Shown one piece after another: positions 36,149-44,679 of a stretch of 59,377 nucleotides of DNA. This DNA comes from Allobosea sp. Root381 (GTDB taxonomy: Bacteria > Pseudomonadota > Alphaproteobacteria > Rhizobiales > Beijerinckiaceae), in NCBI RefSeq assembly GCF_001429395.1, contig NZ_LMJT01000020.1:364-59740 (forward strand), given 5' to 3'. Position numbers and translations under genes: made by a program. Position 1 is the first letter of the stretch. Each line of letters begins with the position of its first letter. The notes beneath the pieces are model-generated. The model saw only the letters and a program-made list of their open reading frames with translations. It was not told where the DNA came from and made no database searches.

Positions 36149-37333
36149 TCACTCTGCCGCGTTCTTCAAGGCCAGCCCCTGGGCGAAGGGCAGAGTCGGC
36201 TCGGCTTTGGCGTCGTCGAAGTCGAGCGCGACGATCCGCTCGCCGCGGCTGGTGATCTTGCCGGCCGAGGTGCGGATGCCGGCGACGTCGTCCTGGGCCT
36301 GGCGGAAATGCTGGTCGAGCTTCTCGGCCCGCTCGCCGAGGCGTCGCACATCGGCGAGCAGCTTGCCGACCTCGCTCTGGATGACCTGCGCCTCCTCGCG
36401 CATCCGCGCATCGCGCACCAGCGACTGCATCAGCTGGATCGCCAATGCCAGCAGCGACGGCGAGACGATCATGATCCGGGCGCGATGCGCCTTCTGGATC
36501 ACGTCGTCGAAATGCTCGTGCAGATCGGCATAGATCGACTCCGACGGCACGAAGAGCAGGGCGATGTCCTGCGTCTCGCCGGGCAGGAAATAGCGCTCGG
36601 CGATATCCTTCACATGCACGCCGACATCGTTGCGCACGCGCGAGCCGGCAGCCTTGCGCGCATCCTCGCCGCGGGCCTCCCGGAGCTGTGTGAAGCTTTC
36701 CAGCGGGAACTTGGCATCGATGACGAGGCCGCGCCCGTCGCCCGGCAGCGTCACCAGGCAGTCCGGTCGCCTGCCATTCGAGAGCTGGGGTTGAAACGCG
36801 AAAAAGGCGCTCGGGAGGCCGTCGCGGATGATCGCTTCCATACGGCCCTGGCCATAGGCGCCGCGCGCCTGCTTGTTGGCGAGCACGTCCCGCAGCGTCA
36901 CGACCTCCGAGGTCAGGCTGGTCAGGTTCTTCTGGGCGGTGTCGATGACCGCAAGCCGCTCCTGCAGCCTGCCGAGGCTCTCATTGGTCTGGCGGGTGTT
37001 CTGCTCCAGCCCCGCGCCGACCTGCTGGCGCAGGCCGTCCATCCGGTCGGCGACCAGCCGGGCCAGGTCGCCCTGCCGCGTTGAGAGGATCTCGGCCATG
37101 GACTGCATCCGCCCTGTCAGCTCGGCCTGGAGGCGGCTCATCTCCGCGACCTTGTCGTCCATCTCGCGGGCCCGCTCCGCGGCCATGGCGGCCTCGAAGG
37201 CACGCTGACTGCCGCCACGCCAGGCGGAGAGCGCGACGATCACGAGCAGCGCGAGGCTGGCTATGGCGAAGCCGAGCGCGGCCTCTGCCCAGGTGACGGG
37301 CCGTTCGAGCAGTATGAAGGCGATCTCTGTCAT
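36149..37333 (-). CDS. rmuC: DNA recombination protein RmuC homolog
   Basis: The 394-residue protein has an N-terminal membrane anchor (about 17-38), a long coiled coil (about 50-140), and the conserved RmuC core with GAYGQGRMEAII, VIDAKFPLE, IALLFVPSESIYADLHE and MIVSPSLLA. In E. coli RmuC limits recombination at inverted repeats; the core resembles PD-(D/E)xK nucleases and shows the IDAK signature. It converges with the hydrolase gene and is divergent from def. Confidence 0.92.
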   Translation of the reverse strand: MTEIAFILLERPVTWAEAALGFAIASLALLVIVALSAWRGGSQRAFEAAMAAERAREMDDKVAEMSRLQAELTGRMQSMAEILSTRQGDLARLVADRMDGLRQQVGAGLEQNTRQTNESLGRLQERLAVIDTAQKNLTSLTSEVVTLRDVLANKQARGAYGQGRMEAIIRDGLPSAFFAFQPQLSNGRRPDCLVTLPGDGRGLVIDAKFPLESFTQLREARGEDARKAAGSRVRNDVGVHVKDIAERYFLPGETQDIALLFVPSESIYADLHEHFDDVIQKAHRARIMIVSPSLLALAIQLMQSLVRDARMREEAQVIQSEVGKLLADVRRLGERAEKLDQHFRQAQDDVAGIRTSAGKITSRGERIVALDFDDAKAEPTLPFAQGLALKNAAE

Positions 37334-37455
37334 CGGGAGAGCCTAGCCGATTCCGGTGAATCAATTCGAACGAAAGCGGAACAGTTTGACCGGCCGCGTG
37401 CAAGGGCTTATGTCGCGGCGTCACCACGCCATTTCCGTGCAGAAAAGCCCCCTTC

Positions 37456-38034
37456 ATGGCCATCCGCCCACTCGTCATCCTGCCTGATGCCCAGCTTCGG
37501 CTGGTCTCGACCCCGGTCGAGGAGATCACGCCCGAAATCCGCACGCTCGTCGCCGACATGTTCGAGACGATGTACGACGCGCCGGGAATCGGCCTCGCGG
37601 CTATCCAGATCGGCGTGCCGAAGCGCGTCGTGACGCTCGACGTCGCCAAGCGCTCCGAGGAGGACGAGGCCGCGGAGGCGGGCGAGGACGAGGAAGGCGC
37701 AGGCGCCGATCAGGAAGCGCGCGACAAGCAGCCCCGCAACCCGATGGTCTTCATCAATCCGGAGATCACCTGGTCGTCGGAGGAGCACAGCGTCTACGAG
37801 GAAGGCTGCCTCTCGATCCCTGAATACTACGAGGAGGTCGAGCGCCCGGCCTCTGTCAAGGTCAGGTACATGGACCTCGACGGCAAGGAGCAGGAGATCG
37901 AGGCTGACGGGCTGCTGGCGACCTGCCTGCAGCACGAGGTCGACCATCTCAACGGCGTGCTCTTCATCGACTATCTCTCGCGCCTCAAGCGCGAGCGCGT
38001 CACCAAGCGCTTCGCCAAGCAGGCCAGACGCTAG
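37456..38034 (+). CDS. def: Peptide deformylase with an acidic insertion
   Basis: The 192-residue protein has all three PDF motifs: GIGLAAIQ (44-51), EEGCLS (Cys118) and QHEVDH (160-164), giving Cys, His, His metal ligands and the catalytic Glu161. It removes the N-formyl group from nascent proteins. Unlike typical PDFs, it contains a run of about 27 residues (67-93) made mostly of Glu, Asp, Ala and Gly between the beta hairpin and [10 protein letters not shown]. fmt and truA follow, so formylation and deformylation genes are linked. Confidence 0.95.
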   Translation: MAIRPLVILPDAQLRLVSTPVEEITPEIRTLVADMFETMYDAPGIGLAAIQIGVPKRVVTLDVAKRSEEDEAAEAGEDEEGAGADQEARDKQPRNPMVFINPEITWSSEEHSVYEEGCLSIPEYYEEVERPASVKVRYMDLDGKEQEIEADGLLATCLQHEVDHLNGVLFIDYLSRLKRERVTKRFAKQARR

Positions 38035-38060
38035 GCGGAGCCAAGGTACGCAACGTCCTC

Positions 38061-38113
38061 AGCCCTCATCCCGAGGAGCTGCGGGCTCTCGCCCGCTCCT
38101 CACGATGAGGGCT
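38061..38113. repeat. Palindromic intergenic repeat between def and fmt
   Basis: AGCCCTCAT (38061-38069) and ATGAGGGCT (38105-38113) bracket a shorter inner inverted repeat (GAGGAG...CTCCTC with GCGGGC...GCCCGC). This CCTCATCCCGAGGAGC-type element is frequent in Rhizobiales spacers. Confidence 0.75.
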
Positions 38114-38167
38114 CGTATGATCATTGACCGGCGGGCGCTACCAGCCGAACCGAGGTAAGTCCGACCT

Positions 38168-39097
38168 ATGAGCCTGCGCGTTGTTTTCATGGGCACGCCC
38201 GATTTCGCGGTGCCGACCCTCACCGAGATCATCGGGCAGGGCCACGAGGTCGTCAGCTGCTACACCCGTGCGCCTGCGCAGGCCGGGCGCGGCCTCGATC
38301 TGAAGCCGTCTCCCGTGCACAAGGCCGCCGAGCGCTTCGGCATCCCGGTGTTCACGCCCAGGACGCTGAAGACGCCCGAGGCGGCCGAGCAGATCGCCTC
38401 GCATCAGGCCGATGTCGCCGTCGTCGTCGCCTATGGCATGATCCTGCCGCAGGCGATCCTCGACCTGCCGGAGCTGGGCTGCCTCAATCTCCACGCCTCG
38501 CTGCTGCCGCGCTGGCGCGGCGCGGCGCCGATCCAGCGTGCCGTCATGGCGGGCGATGCCGAGAGCGGCGTCTGCGTCATGAAGATGGAGGCAGGCCTCG
38601 ATACCGGCCCGGTCGGAATGGTCGAGCGACTGGCGATCGGCCCGGACATGACCGCTGGCGAACTGCACGACCAGTTGGCTCCACTCGGCGCGGACCTGAT
38701 GGTGCGGGCACTGGCGGCACTGGGCCGCGGTGGCTTGCGCTTCACGCCGCAGCCGGAAGAGGGCGTGACCTATGCCGCCAAGATCGGCAATGCCGAGGCC
38801 AAGCTGAACTGGGCCCGCCCGGCGAAGCAGGTGCATGATCTGGCGCGGGGCCTTTCGCCGTTCCCGGGCGCTTTTGCCGAAATCGACCTCGGCAAGGGGG
38901 CGGAGCGCCTCAAGGTCCTGCGCACGGCTCTTGCGGGAGGGGCGGCCGAGCCTGGCATGCTGCTGGACGACGAGGGCACGGTCGCCTGCGCCGAAGGCGC
39001 CGTGAAGCTGCTCCAGGTCCAGCGTGCCGGCGGGCGGCCGATGAGTGGCGCCGAGTTCCTGCGCGGCGCGAGGCTCGCAGCCGGCGCGAAGCTCTGA
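38168..39097 (+). CDS. fmt: Methionyl-tRNA formyltransferase
   Basis: The 309-residue protein begins [18 protein letters not shown], and its active-site block [19 protein letters not shown] carries the Asn-His-Asp-type GART catalytic signature. The C-terminal OB domain starts near [22 protein letters not shown]. It formylates initiator Met-tRNA with 10-formyl-tetrahydrofolate. It follows def (134 bases, with a repeat between) and its stop overlaps the truA start by one base. Confidence 0.96.
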   Translation: MSLRVVFMGTPDFAVPTLTEIIGQGHEVVSCYTRAPAQAGRGLDLKPSPVHKAAERFGIPVFTPRTLKTPEAAEQIASHQADVAVVVAYGMILPQAILDLPELGCLNLHASLLPRWRGAAPIQRAVMAGDAESGVCVMKMEAGLDTGPVGMVERLAIGPDMTAGELHDQLAPLGADLMVRALAALGRGGLRFTPQPEEGVTYAAKIGNAEAKLNWARPAKQVHDLARGLSPFPGAFAEIDLGKGAERLKVLRTALAGGAAEPGMLLDDEGTVACAEGAVKLLQVQRAGGRPMSGAEFLRGARLAAGAKL

Positions 39098-39846
39098 TGC
39101 CGCGCTACAAGCTGGTCATCGAATATGACGGCACGCCCTTCTCGGGCTGGCAGCGCCAGCTCAACGGGCAATCTGTGCAGCAGAGCGTCGAGGAATCGAT
39201 CGAGGCCTTCTGCGGCCACGCCGTGCGGCTGCACTGTGCCGGGCGAACCGATGCCGGCGTCCACGCCACGCATCAGGTCGCCCATGTCGACCTCGACAGG
39301 GAGTGGCGCACCGATGTCGTGCGAGACGCGGGCAATGCCCGGCTGAAGCGCCTGCCCGTCGCGATCGTCAGCGCCGAGGCGGTGCCGGACACGTTCGATG
39401 CGCGGATTTCCGCCATGCGGCGTTACTACATCTACCGCATCATCGACCGGCGTGCCCAGCCGGCGCTCGACCGCGACCGGCTCTGGCATGTGCCCGTCAA
39501 GCTCGACCACGAGGCGATGGATCGCTCGGCCAAGGCCCTGCTCGGCCATCACGACTTCACCACCTTCCGCGCGGCCGAATGTCAGGCCAACAGCCCGATG
39601 CGGACGCTGGACCGGCTCGATGTGAGGCGGGAGGGCGACGAGATCGTGGTCTACACGCATGCCCGCTCCTTCCTGCACCACCAGGTCCGCTCGATCGTCG
39701 GCTGCCTCAAGATGGTCGGCGCCGGGCGCTGGCCGGAGAACAAGCTGGGCAAGGTGCTGGCGGCACGCGACCGCTCGCAATGCGCCGCGCTGGCGCCGTC
39801 CTGCGGGCTCTATCTCGCAGGCGTCGATTACCCGAACGACGTTTGA
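39097..39846 (+). CDS. truA: tRNA pseudouridine38-40 synthase TruA
   Basis: The 249-residue protein starts [21 protein letters not shown] and has the catalytic Asp52 in GRTDAGVHA. It converts uridines 38-40 of the anticodon arm into pseudouridine in many tRNAs. The ATG overlaps the fmt stop codon (TGATG), indicating translational coupling, the usual Rhizobiales order def-fmt-truA. Confidence 0.96.
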   Translation: MPRYKLVIEYDGTPFSGWQRQLNGQSVQQSVEESIEAFCGHAVRLHCAGRTDAGVHATHQVAHVDLDREWRTDVVRDAGNARLKRLPVAIVSAEAVPDTFDARISAMRRYYIYRIIDRRAQPALDRDRLWHVPVKLDHEAMDRSAKALLGHHDFTTFRAAECQANSPMRTLDRLDVRREGDEIVVYTHARSFLHHQVRSIVGCLKMVGAGRWPENKLGKVLAARDRSQCAALAPSCGLYLAGVDYPNDV

Positions 39847-39868
39847 GGCCTCGCGTTTCGCGCCAAGA

Positions 39869-40453
39869 TCAGAAAAGCCCGAACAGCCGGATCACGCCAT
39901 AGTCCAGCACGATGCTGGCGACGACCAGGGGCAGCGCGATGGCGCGGCCTTCCGGGCCGAAGGCGGCGCGCGCCACGCAATATCGCAGTCTGAGCACGAT
40001 CCCGACAAAGAAGGCCGATTGCACCAGAGCGAGCTGCGGCGTCGACCAGCCGATCGCGAAGACCGCGGCCGGGACTGCCATCAGGCTGGCCGAGACGATG
40101 CCGGCCCAGTTCCAGGCGATGACGAAGCTGGTGAAGCGCGATGCCTGGGCAAGCGCGGGCCGCAGCGCGATCAGCAGCGCCGGCACGGCGAGGATGGCGA
40201 GGCAGAGCGCTCCGACGACCGCCAGCACCAGCGTCGGAGCGGTGAAGAGGCCGGCGCTGTTCGGCAACCCGGCCATCAGGCGCGCAGCGGCGAGGATCGC
40301 GATCGTCGCGGGCAGCATCAGCGCGAAGGCGAGGTAGGAGCGCCAGAACCCGTCCCGGCTGAGGTCGAGCTCGGAAAGGGCTTCGGCGCCACGGGTCATC
40401 AGGTGCCAGGAACCTCGCAGCGAGCGCGCGATGTCGTCGGCTGCTAGCCTCAT
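39869..40453 (-). CDS. Four- to five-span membrane protein of unknown function
   Basis: From the ATG at 40453 (GGAGACC six bases upstream) the frame gives 194 residues starting MRLAADDIARSLRGSWHLM. After an amphipathic start it has about five hydrophobic segments (near 40-60, 70-95, 105-125, 130-150, 170-190). It looks like the Rhizobiales family of small integral membrane proteins often found between truA and dapE, which I cannot name. An ATG at 40468 would add five residues. A palindromic operator-like element overlaps its promoter. Confidence 0.7.
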   Translation of the reverse strand: MRLAADDIARSLRGSWHLMTRGAEALSELDLSRDGFWRSYLAFALMLPATIAILAAARLMAGLPNSAGLFTAPTLVLAVVGALCLAILAVPALLIALRPALAQASRFTSFVIAWNWAGIVSASLMAVPAAVFAIGWSTPQLALVQSAFFVGIVLRLRYCVARAAFGPEGRAIALPLVVASIVLDYGVIRLFGLF

Positions 40454-40472
40454 CACGGTCTCCATCATCCGC

Positions 40473-40500
40473 GTATTAGACTTTCGTCTAACGATGATAA
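40473..40500 (-). promoter_or_regulatory. Promoter with a palindromic operator in its spacer
   Basis: On the minus strand TTATCA (40500-40495), a 16-base spacer and TAATAC (40478-40473) form a promoter 20 bases before the membrane-protein start. A perfect inverted repeat, TTAGAC at 40476-40481 and GTCTAA at 40486-40491, fills the spacer and overlaps the -10. This is a typical repressor site of TetR-like spacing; the regulator is not in view. Confidence 0.6.
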
Positions 40501-40520
40501 TGGCCCGTGGTTCCAGCGCG

Positions 40521-41723
40521 TCAAGCGGAGGGGGGCTCTGCGAAATAGCTGGCGAGTAAACGATGCGTGATCCGCTCCAGTGCCAGCAGGTCCGCGACCG
40601 CGACGCATTCGTTCACCTGATGCATGGTCTGGCCGACAACGCCGTACTCGACGACCGGGCAGTAGCTCTTGATGAAGCGCGCATCCGAGGTCCCGCCCGT
40701 GGTCGAAAGCGCCGGGCGCCGGCCCGTTTCGGCCTCGACGGCCGCGGCGACCAAGGCGACGAAGGGGCCGGGCTCGGTGAGGAAGGCGACCGCATTGGTC
40801 GGCTCGAAGCCGATCTCGTACCGCACGGCGTTGCCGGCCGCCTCGCGCAGGCGCCGCTCGATCTCGGCCGCGAGCGATTCCGGCGTCCAGACATCGTTGA
40901 AGCGGATGTTGAACACGGCCTTGGCCTGGGCCGGCACGACGTTCGACGCGGGATTGCCGACGTCGAGGGTGGTGAATTCGAGATTACTCGGGTCGAAATG
41001 CGTGGTGCCGCCGTCGAGCGGCGTAGCATCGAGTGCTGCCAGCAGCCGCACCATGCCGCGGATCGGGTTCTCGGCGAGATGGGGGTAGCCGACATGGCCC
41101 TGCTTGCCGTGGACCGTGAGCCGCCCGGTCAGCGATCCGCGCCGGCCGATCTTGATCATGTCGCTCATCGAGGCCGGGTTGGTTGGCTCTCCGAGCAGGC
41201 AGTGGTCGAAGCGCTCGCCGCGTGCGTGCGCCCATTCGAGCAGCTTCACGGTGCCGTTGACCGCCGGCCCCTCCTCGTCGCCAGTGACGAGAAAGGCGAT
41301 CGAGCCGGGCGCGTCCGGATTCTCGCGCCGGAAGCGCAGCGCCGCGCTGGCCATCGCGGCCAGCCCGCCCTTCATGTCGCAGGCGCCGCGGCCATGGAGC
41401 ACGCCGTCAGTGACTTCTCCGCCGAATGGGTCACGCGTCCAGGCCGCCGCATCGCCGACCGGCACGACATCGGTATGGCCGGCGATCACGAAGACGGGAG
41501 CCTCCGTGCCGATCCGGGCATAGAGGTTCTCGACCTCGGGCGTGCCGGGTGCGCTGAAGACCGGCCGCTGCACGCTGTAGCCTTCGGCCGCCAGCACTGC
41601 CTCCAGCAGGGCCAGCGCCCCGCCTTCATGCGGCGTCACCGATGGGCAGCGGACCAGCGCCTGCGTCAGGGCGACCGGGTCGAGGGGATCGAAGTCGGGG
41701 CGTGGGAGCGGGCTTGTGTCCAT
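40521..41723 (-). CDS. dapE: Succinyl-diaminopimelate desuccinylase
   Basis: The 400-residue M20 metallohydrolase shows the zinc ligands His83 (GHTDVVP), Asp116 (GACDMKGG) and the catalytic Glu150/Glu151 (GDEEGPA). It cleaves N-succinyl-LL-2,6-diaminopimelate to LL-DAP in lysine and peptidoglycan synthesis, the same pathway as dapB at 25.9 kb. The N-terminal 15 residues are extra; no better start codon follows, so the first 58 bases overlap the end of the DUF805 gene, implying tight coupling. Confidence 0.93.
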   Translation of the reverse strand: MDTSPLPRPDFDPLDPVALTQALVRCPSVTPHEGGALALLEAVLAAEGYSVQRPVFSAPGTPEVENLYARIGTEAPVFVIAGHTDVVPVGDAAAWTRDPFGGEVTDGVLHGRGACDMKGGLAAMASAALRFRRENPDAPGSIAFLVTGDEEGPAVNGTVKLLEWAHARGERFDHCLLGEPTNPASMSDMIKIGRRGSLTGRLTVHGKQGHVGYPHLAENPIRGMVRLLAALDATPLDGGTTHFDPSNLEFTTLDVGNPASNVVPAQAKAVFNIRFNDVWTPESLAAEIERRLREAAGNAVRYEIGFEPTNAVAFLTEPGPFVALVAAAVEAETGRRPALSTTGGTSDARFIKSYCPVVEYGVVGQTMHQVNECVAVADLLALERITHRLLASYFAEPPSA

Positions 41724-42145
41724 GCCCCCGCTTTAGCATCCGGGCCGTCGGCCGCAAGCGCTTCACCGCCCTTGGCCGAAGGCATCAGGCCGAGATCGAC
41801 CAGGGCGAAGAGCCAGGCGATCAGCGACACCGTGTCGAGCGACGGCGCCCAGGCATAGGGCAGCCAGGGCTGGAGCTGGCCAGGCAGCACGATCGCGCAG
41901 ATCAGCGCGATTCCGTAAAGCCCGCTGCTGCCTCGATCCACGGCCCGCTTGGCCGCGAGCGCAGCCCAGGGGAACAGCGCGAAGGCATGGGCGAATGCGA
42001 CCGCCCGCCCGGCATCATGCCCGAACAGGGCAGGGGCCATTTGCTGGACCCCGAGCAGGAGGAACGCCATCAGCGCGCTGCCCAGCCAGAAACGGGCGAG
42101 GCCGATGCGTCCGTCGAAGTCTGTCAGCAGGCGGAAAAGGGACAT
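41666..42145 (-). CDS. DUF805 family membrane protein
   Basis: The 159-residue protein starts [23 protein letters not shown], with the [12 protein letters not shown] signature of DUF805, and has about four membrane segments up to residue 120. The last 40 residues are hydrophilic and lie in the overlap with dapE. The function of the family is unknown. A CtrA-like site lies 59 bases upstream of its start. The overlap with dapE suggests a two-gene operon. Confidence 0.8.
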   Translation of the reverse strand: MSLFRLLTDFDGRIGLARFWLGSALMAFLLLGVQQMAPALFGHDAGRAVAFAHAFALFPWAALAAKRAVDRGSSGLYGIALICAIVLPGQLQPWLPYAWAPSLDTVSLIAWLFALVDLGLMPSAKGGEALAADGPDAKAGAWTQARSHAPTSIPSTRSP

Positions 42146-42203
42146 CGTTCGGGCTCCGATGCTGCCTTTCTGCCATGCCGCGGCGGCGGCGGGAAGCTTA
42201 TGG

Positions 42204-42218
42204 TGAATAAAAGGTTAA
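42204..42218 (-). promoter_or_regulatory. CtrA-like site upstream of DUF805-dapE
   Basis: Read on the minus strand: TTAA-CCTTTTA-TTCA, one mismatch from TTAA-N7-TTAA; its second half continues as TTCACCAT, close to the TTAACCAT half-site. It is 59 bases upstream of the DUF805 start, a promoter-like distance. Confidence 0.4.
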
Positions 42219-42379
42219 CGCAGTCACTAAAGCCTCGTTGCAGAAAAGGCTTGAATGCCGCGTGCCGCACCGCTAGCTGCGGCGGCAGGTGTTGGCATTC
42301 CGTAGGCGAGACAGGGCGTGGCGCGGTCATGCGAGCCACCCGGTCGAGGGGCCGCGGATGCCCGAGCGAGGTTTGCGAC

Positions 42380-42994
42380 ATGACCATCCGTTTCCATCGC
42401 GGCGACCTGCCTGACGGGTTCGATGCCGGCGCCAGCGTGGCGATCGACACCGAAACCCTCGGCCTCAACCCGCACCGGGACCGGCTTTGCGTCGTCCAGC
42501 TTTCGCGCGGCGATGGCACCGCGGATGTCGTCCAGATCCCGAAGGACGGCGAGCGTCCGGCCAATCTCGTACGGCTGCTTGAGGACCCTGCGGTCCTCAA
42601 GCTGTTCCATTTCGCGCGCTTCGACATCGCCGTGCTGCGCCATGCCTTTGGCGCCGTGACAGGCCCGGTCTACTGCACCAAGATCGCCTCGAAGCTCGCC
42701 CGGACCTATACCGACCGGCACGGCCTGAAGGACCTGGTACGCGAGCTGCTCGGCATCGACCTCTCGAAGCAGCAGCAATCCTCGGACTGGGGCGCGGACA
42801 CGCTGAGCGAGGCCCAGCTCGCCTATGCGGCCTCCGACGTGCTGCATCTCCATGCGCTGCATGCGCGGCTCGAGGCCATGCTCGCCCGCGAGGGGCGCAG
42901 CCATCTGGCCAGGGCCTGCTTCGATTTCCTGCCGTTCCGGGCCGAGCTCGATCTGAAGGGCTGGCCGGAGACCGATATTTTCGCGCATACTTGA
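42380..42994 (+). CDS. rnd: Ribonuclease D (exonuclease domain only)
   Basis: The 204-residue protein is a DEDDy exonuclease: Asp23 and Glu25 (AIDTETLGL), Asp82 (FHFARFDI), and Tyr149/Asp153 (LAYAASDV). It trims RNA 3' ends. Classical RNase D has HRDC domains at the C-terminus, which are absent here, as in many Rhizobiales members next to lptC. The start at 42380 fits the family's N-terminus; a much longer in-frame extension has no family sequence. lptC follows about 100 bases later. Confidence 0.9.
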   Translation: MTIRFHRGDLPDGFDAGASVAIDTETLGLNPHRDRLCVVQLSRGDGTADVVQIPKDGERPANLVRLLEDPAVLKLFHFARFDIAVLRHAFGAVTGPVYCTKIASKLARTYTDRHGLKDLVRELLGIDLSKQQQSSDWGADTLSEAQLAYAASDVLHLHALHARLEAMLAREGRSHLARACFDFLPFRAELDLKGWPETDIFAHT

Positions 42995-43096
42995 CAAATT
43001 CCAAGCCATCCAGCGTCAGTCTGGCTGAACGTGAGCGGCGCGAGGGCGCGCGCCGGCGACACGAAAAAGCCGTTAGCGACTGCCATTGCGCGGGAC

Positions 43097-43882
43097 ATGA
43101 CTGTGGCGATGACATCGAATGATTGGGCCGCCCGCCCCGATGGGTCCTTTGCGCGCCGGCAGGCGGCCTTCGGTGCCGCGCGGCGGCACACCATGCTGGT
43201 GCATGTCCTTCGCCGCGTGATCCCGTTCGGCGCGGGCCTCGCGGTACTCGCCGTGGTCGTCACCCCGTTTCTCAATCCGCTGCAGGGCGTCGCCAGCGTG
43301 TCGCTCGGTGCCGTCGGGATCTCCGAAGGCAAGGTCAAGATGGATACGCCGCGCCTTTCGGGCTACCGCCAAGGCAACCGCCCCTATGAGGTGCGGGCCG
43401 AGGCTGCACTCCAGGAGATCCGCAACCCGACGCAGGTCGAGTTGCAGACGCTGACGGCCAGGCTGCAGATGGAGCGCGAGGGCTGGGTGACGGTGAACGC
43501 CAAGACGGGCCATTTCGACACGCAGAAAGAGAGCCTGCGGCTCGTCGACGATGTCCGGGTTACGACCGAGGCTGGCTACGACATCCGCATGCGCACCGCC
43601 GATGTCGACTTCAAGAGCGGCACGGTGGTCTCGAAGGAGCCGGTGAAGGTGAGCCTCGGCACGACGACGGTCGATGCGGACACCTTGGACGTGAAGGATA
43701 ATGGCGCGCTGATCGCTTTCCAGGGGCGCGTACGTGTCTACATTCCCAACGCGCCTGCCGGCGTGATCGCCGGCCCCGAGCGGGAAGGCAGCACGCCGGC
43801 TCCGGAATTGCTTGCGCCCGGCCGCGAGGCATCCGGAGACGCATCGAAGGCGCAAGGCCAGGCGAATGGGGTGGGACAGTAA
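43097..43882 (+). CDS. lptC: LPS export protein LptC
   Basis: The frame encodes a protein with one membrane anchor (about 41-58 from this start, RVIPFGAGLAVLAVVV) followed by a periplasmic beta-jellyroll of the LptC/YrbK type, with a Gln/Lys-rich end. LptC receives LPS from LptB2FG and passes it to LptA. The start is uncertain: a GTG at 43031 or an ATG at 43109 are alternatives, and the Shine-Dalgarno site is weak for all. lptA begins one base after the stop codon, so translation is coupled. Confidence 0.85.
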   Translation: MTVAMTSNDWAARPDGSFARRQAAFGAARRHTMLVHVLRRVIPFGAGLAVLAVVVTPFLNPLQGVASVSLGAVGISEGKVKMDTPRLSGYRQGNRPYEVRAEAALQEIRNPTQVELQTLTARLQMEREGWVTVNAKTGHFDTQKESLRLVDDVRVTTEAGYDIRMRTADVDFKSGTVVSKEPVKVSLGTTTVDADTLDVKDNGALIAFQGRVRVYIPNAPAGVIAGPEREGSTPAPELLAPGREASGDASKAQGQANGVGQ

Positions 43883-43883
43883 G

Positions 43884-44600
43884 ATGCAGACGGACATGAG
43901 CCATTTCAGTCCGCCCGGGATTGGCGGCGCCTTCCGTAAGGGCGTGGCAGTGGCGGCTGCGGCCATGGCGCTGCTCGCCTTCCTGCCGCAGGACGGCTTC
44001 GCCCAGCAGGGCCGCGGCCGCAGCAACACGTCGGGCTCCGCGCTCGGCGGGCTCGGCGGCGACAGCAAGGAGCCGATCAAGATCGATGCCGACAAGCTCG
44101 ACGTGCTCGACAAGGACAACCGGGCCGTATTCAGCGGCAATGTCGTCGCTGTTCAGGGCGAGACCACCGTCCGCTGCTCGATCATGACGGTGTTCTACGA
44201 GGGGCGCGGCGGCCAGCAGGCAGGGGCTGCGCCCGCGCCGGCGGCCACCGCGGCGCCGGCCGCAGGTGGTGCGCCCGGGCAATCGAATGACAGCTCGATC
44301 AAGCGGATCGAATGCAAGGGGCCTGTCACCGTCGTCTCGAAGACCCAGGCTGCGACCTCCGACAATGCGGTCTTCGACCGCGCCGCCAACAAGGTCATCA
44401 TGACGGGCAATGTCGCCCTGAACGACGGCCCCAACATCACGCGCGGCGAGAGGCTGACCTACGACACGGTCACCGGCGTCGCCAAGGTCGAGGGCGGGCG
44501 CGTGCAGGGCTTCTTCGTGCCGAACGCGGCCGAGGGCGCCAAGCCGGGCGAGAAACCCGCCGCAGGAACGCCCGCCAGACCGGCGGCGCCCGGCAATTGA
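43884..44600 (+). CDS. lptA: LPS export bridge protein LptA
   Basis: The 238-residue protein has a signal peptide (about 15-40) and the OstA/LptA fold: EPIKIDADKLDVLDKDNRAVFSGNVVAVQG, VTVVSKTQAATSDNAVFDRAANKVIMTGNV and LTYDTVTGVAKVEGGRV. It forms the periplasmic filament that carries LPS to LptD. An Ala/Pro/Gly-rich stretch of about 30 residues (around 115-140) splits the barrel strands, and a Pro-rich tail closes the protein. It lies between lptC and lptB. Confidence 0.9.
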   Translation: MQTDMSHFSPPGIGGAFRKGVAVAAAAMALLAFLPQDGFAQQGRGRSNTSGSALGGLGGDSKEPIKIDADKLDVLDKDNRAVFSGNVVAVQGETTVRCSIMTVFYEGRGGQQAGAAPAPAATAAPAAGGAPGQSNDSSIKRIECKGPVTVVSKTQAATSDNAVFDRAANKVIMTGNVALNDGPNITRGERLTYDTVTGVAKVEGGRVQGFFVPNAAEGAKPGEKPAAGTPARPAAPGN

Positions 44601-44679
44601 GCCGGCGTCGCGCCGTGGCGCTCCGGCGCTGTTTGGCGACCCGCGAAGAGCAACTCCAGAACAGGCGCAGCCGACTGCC

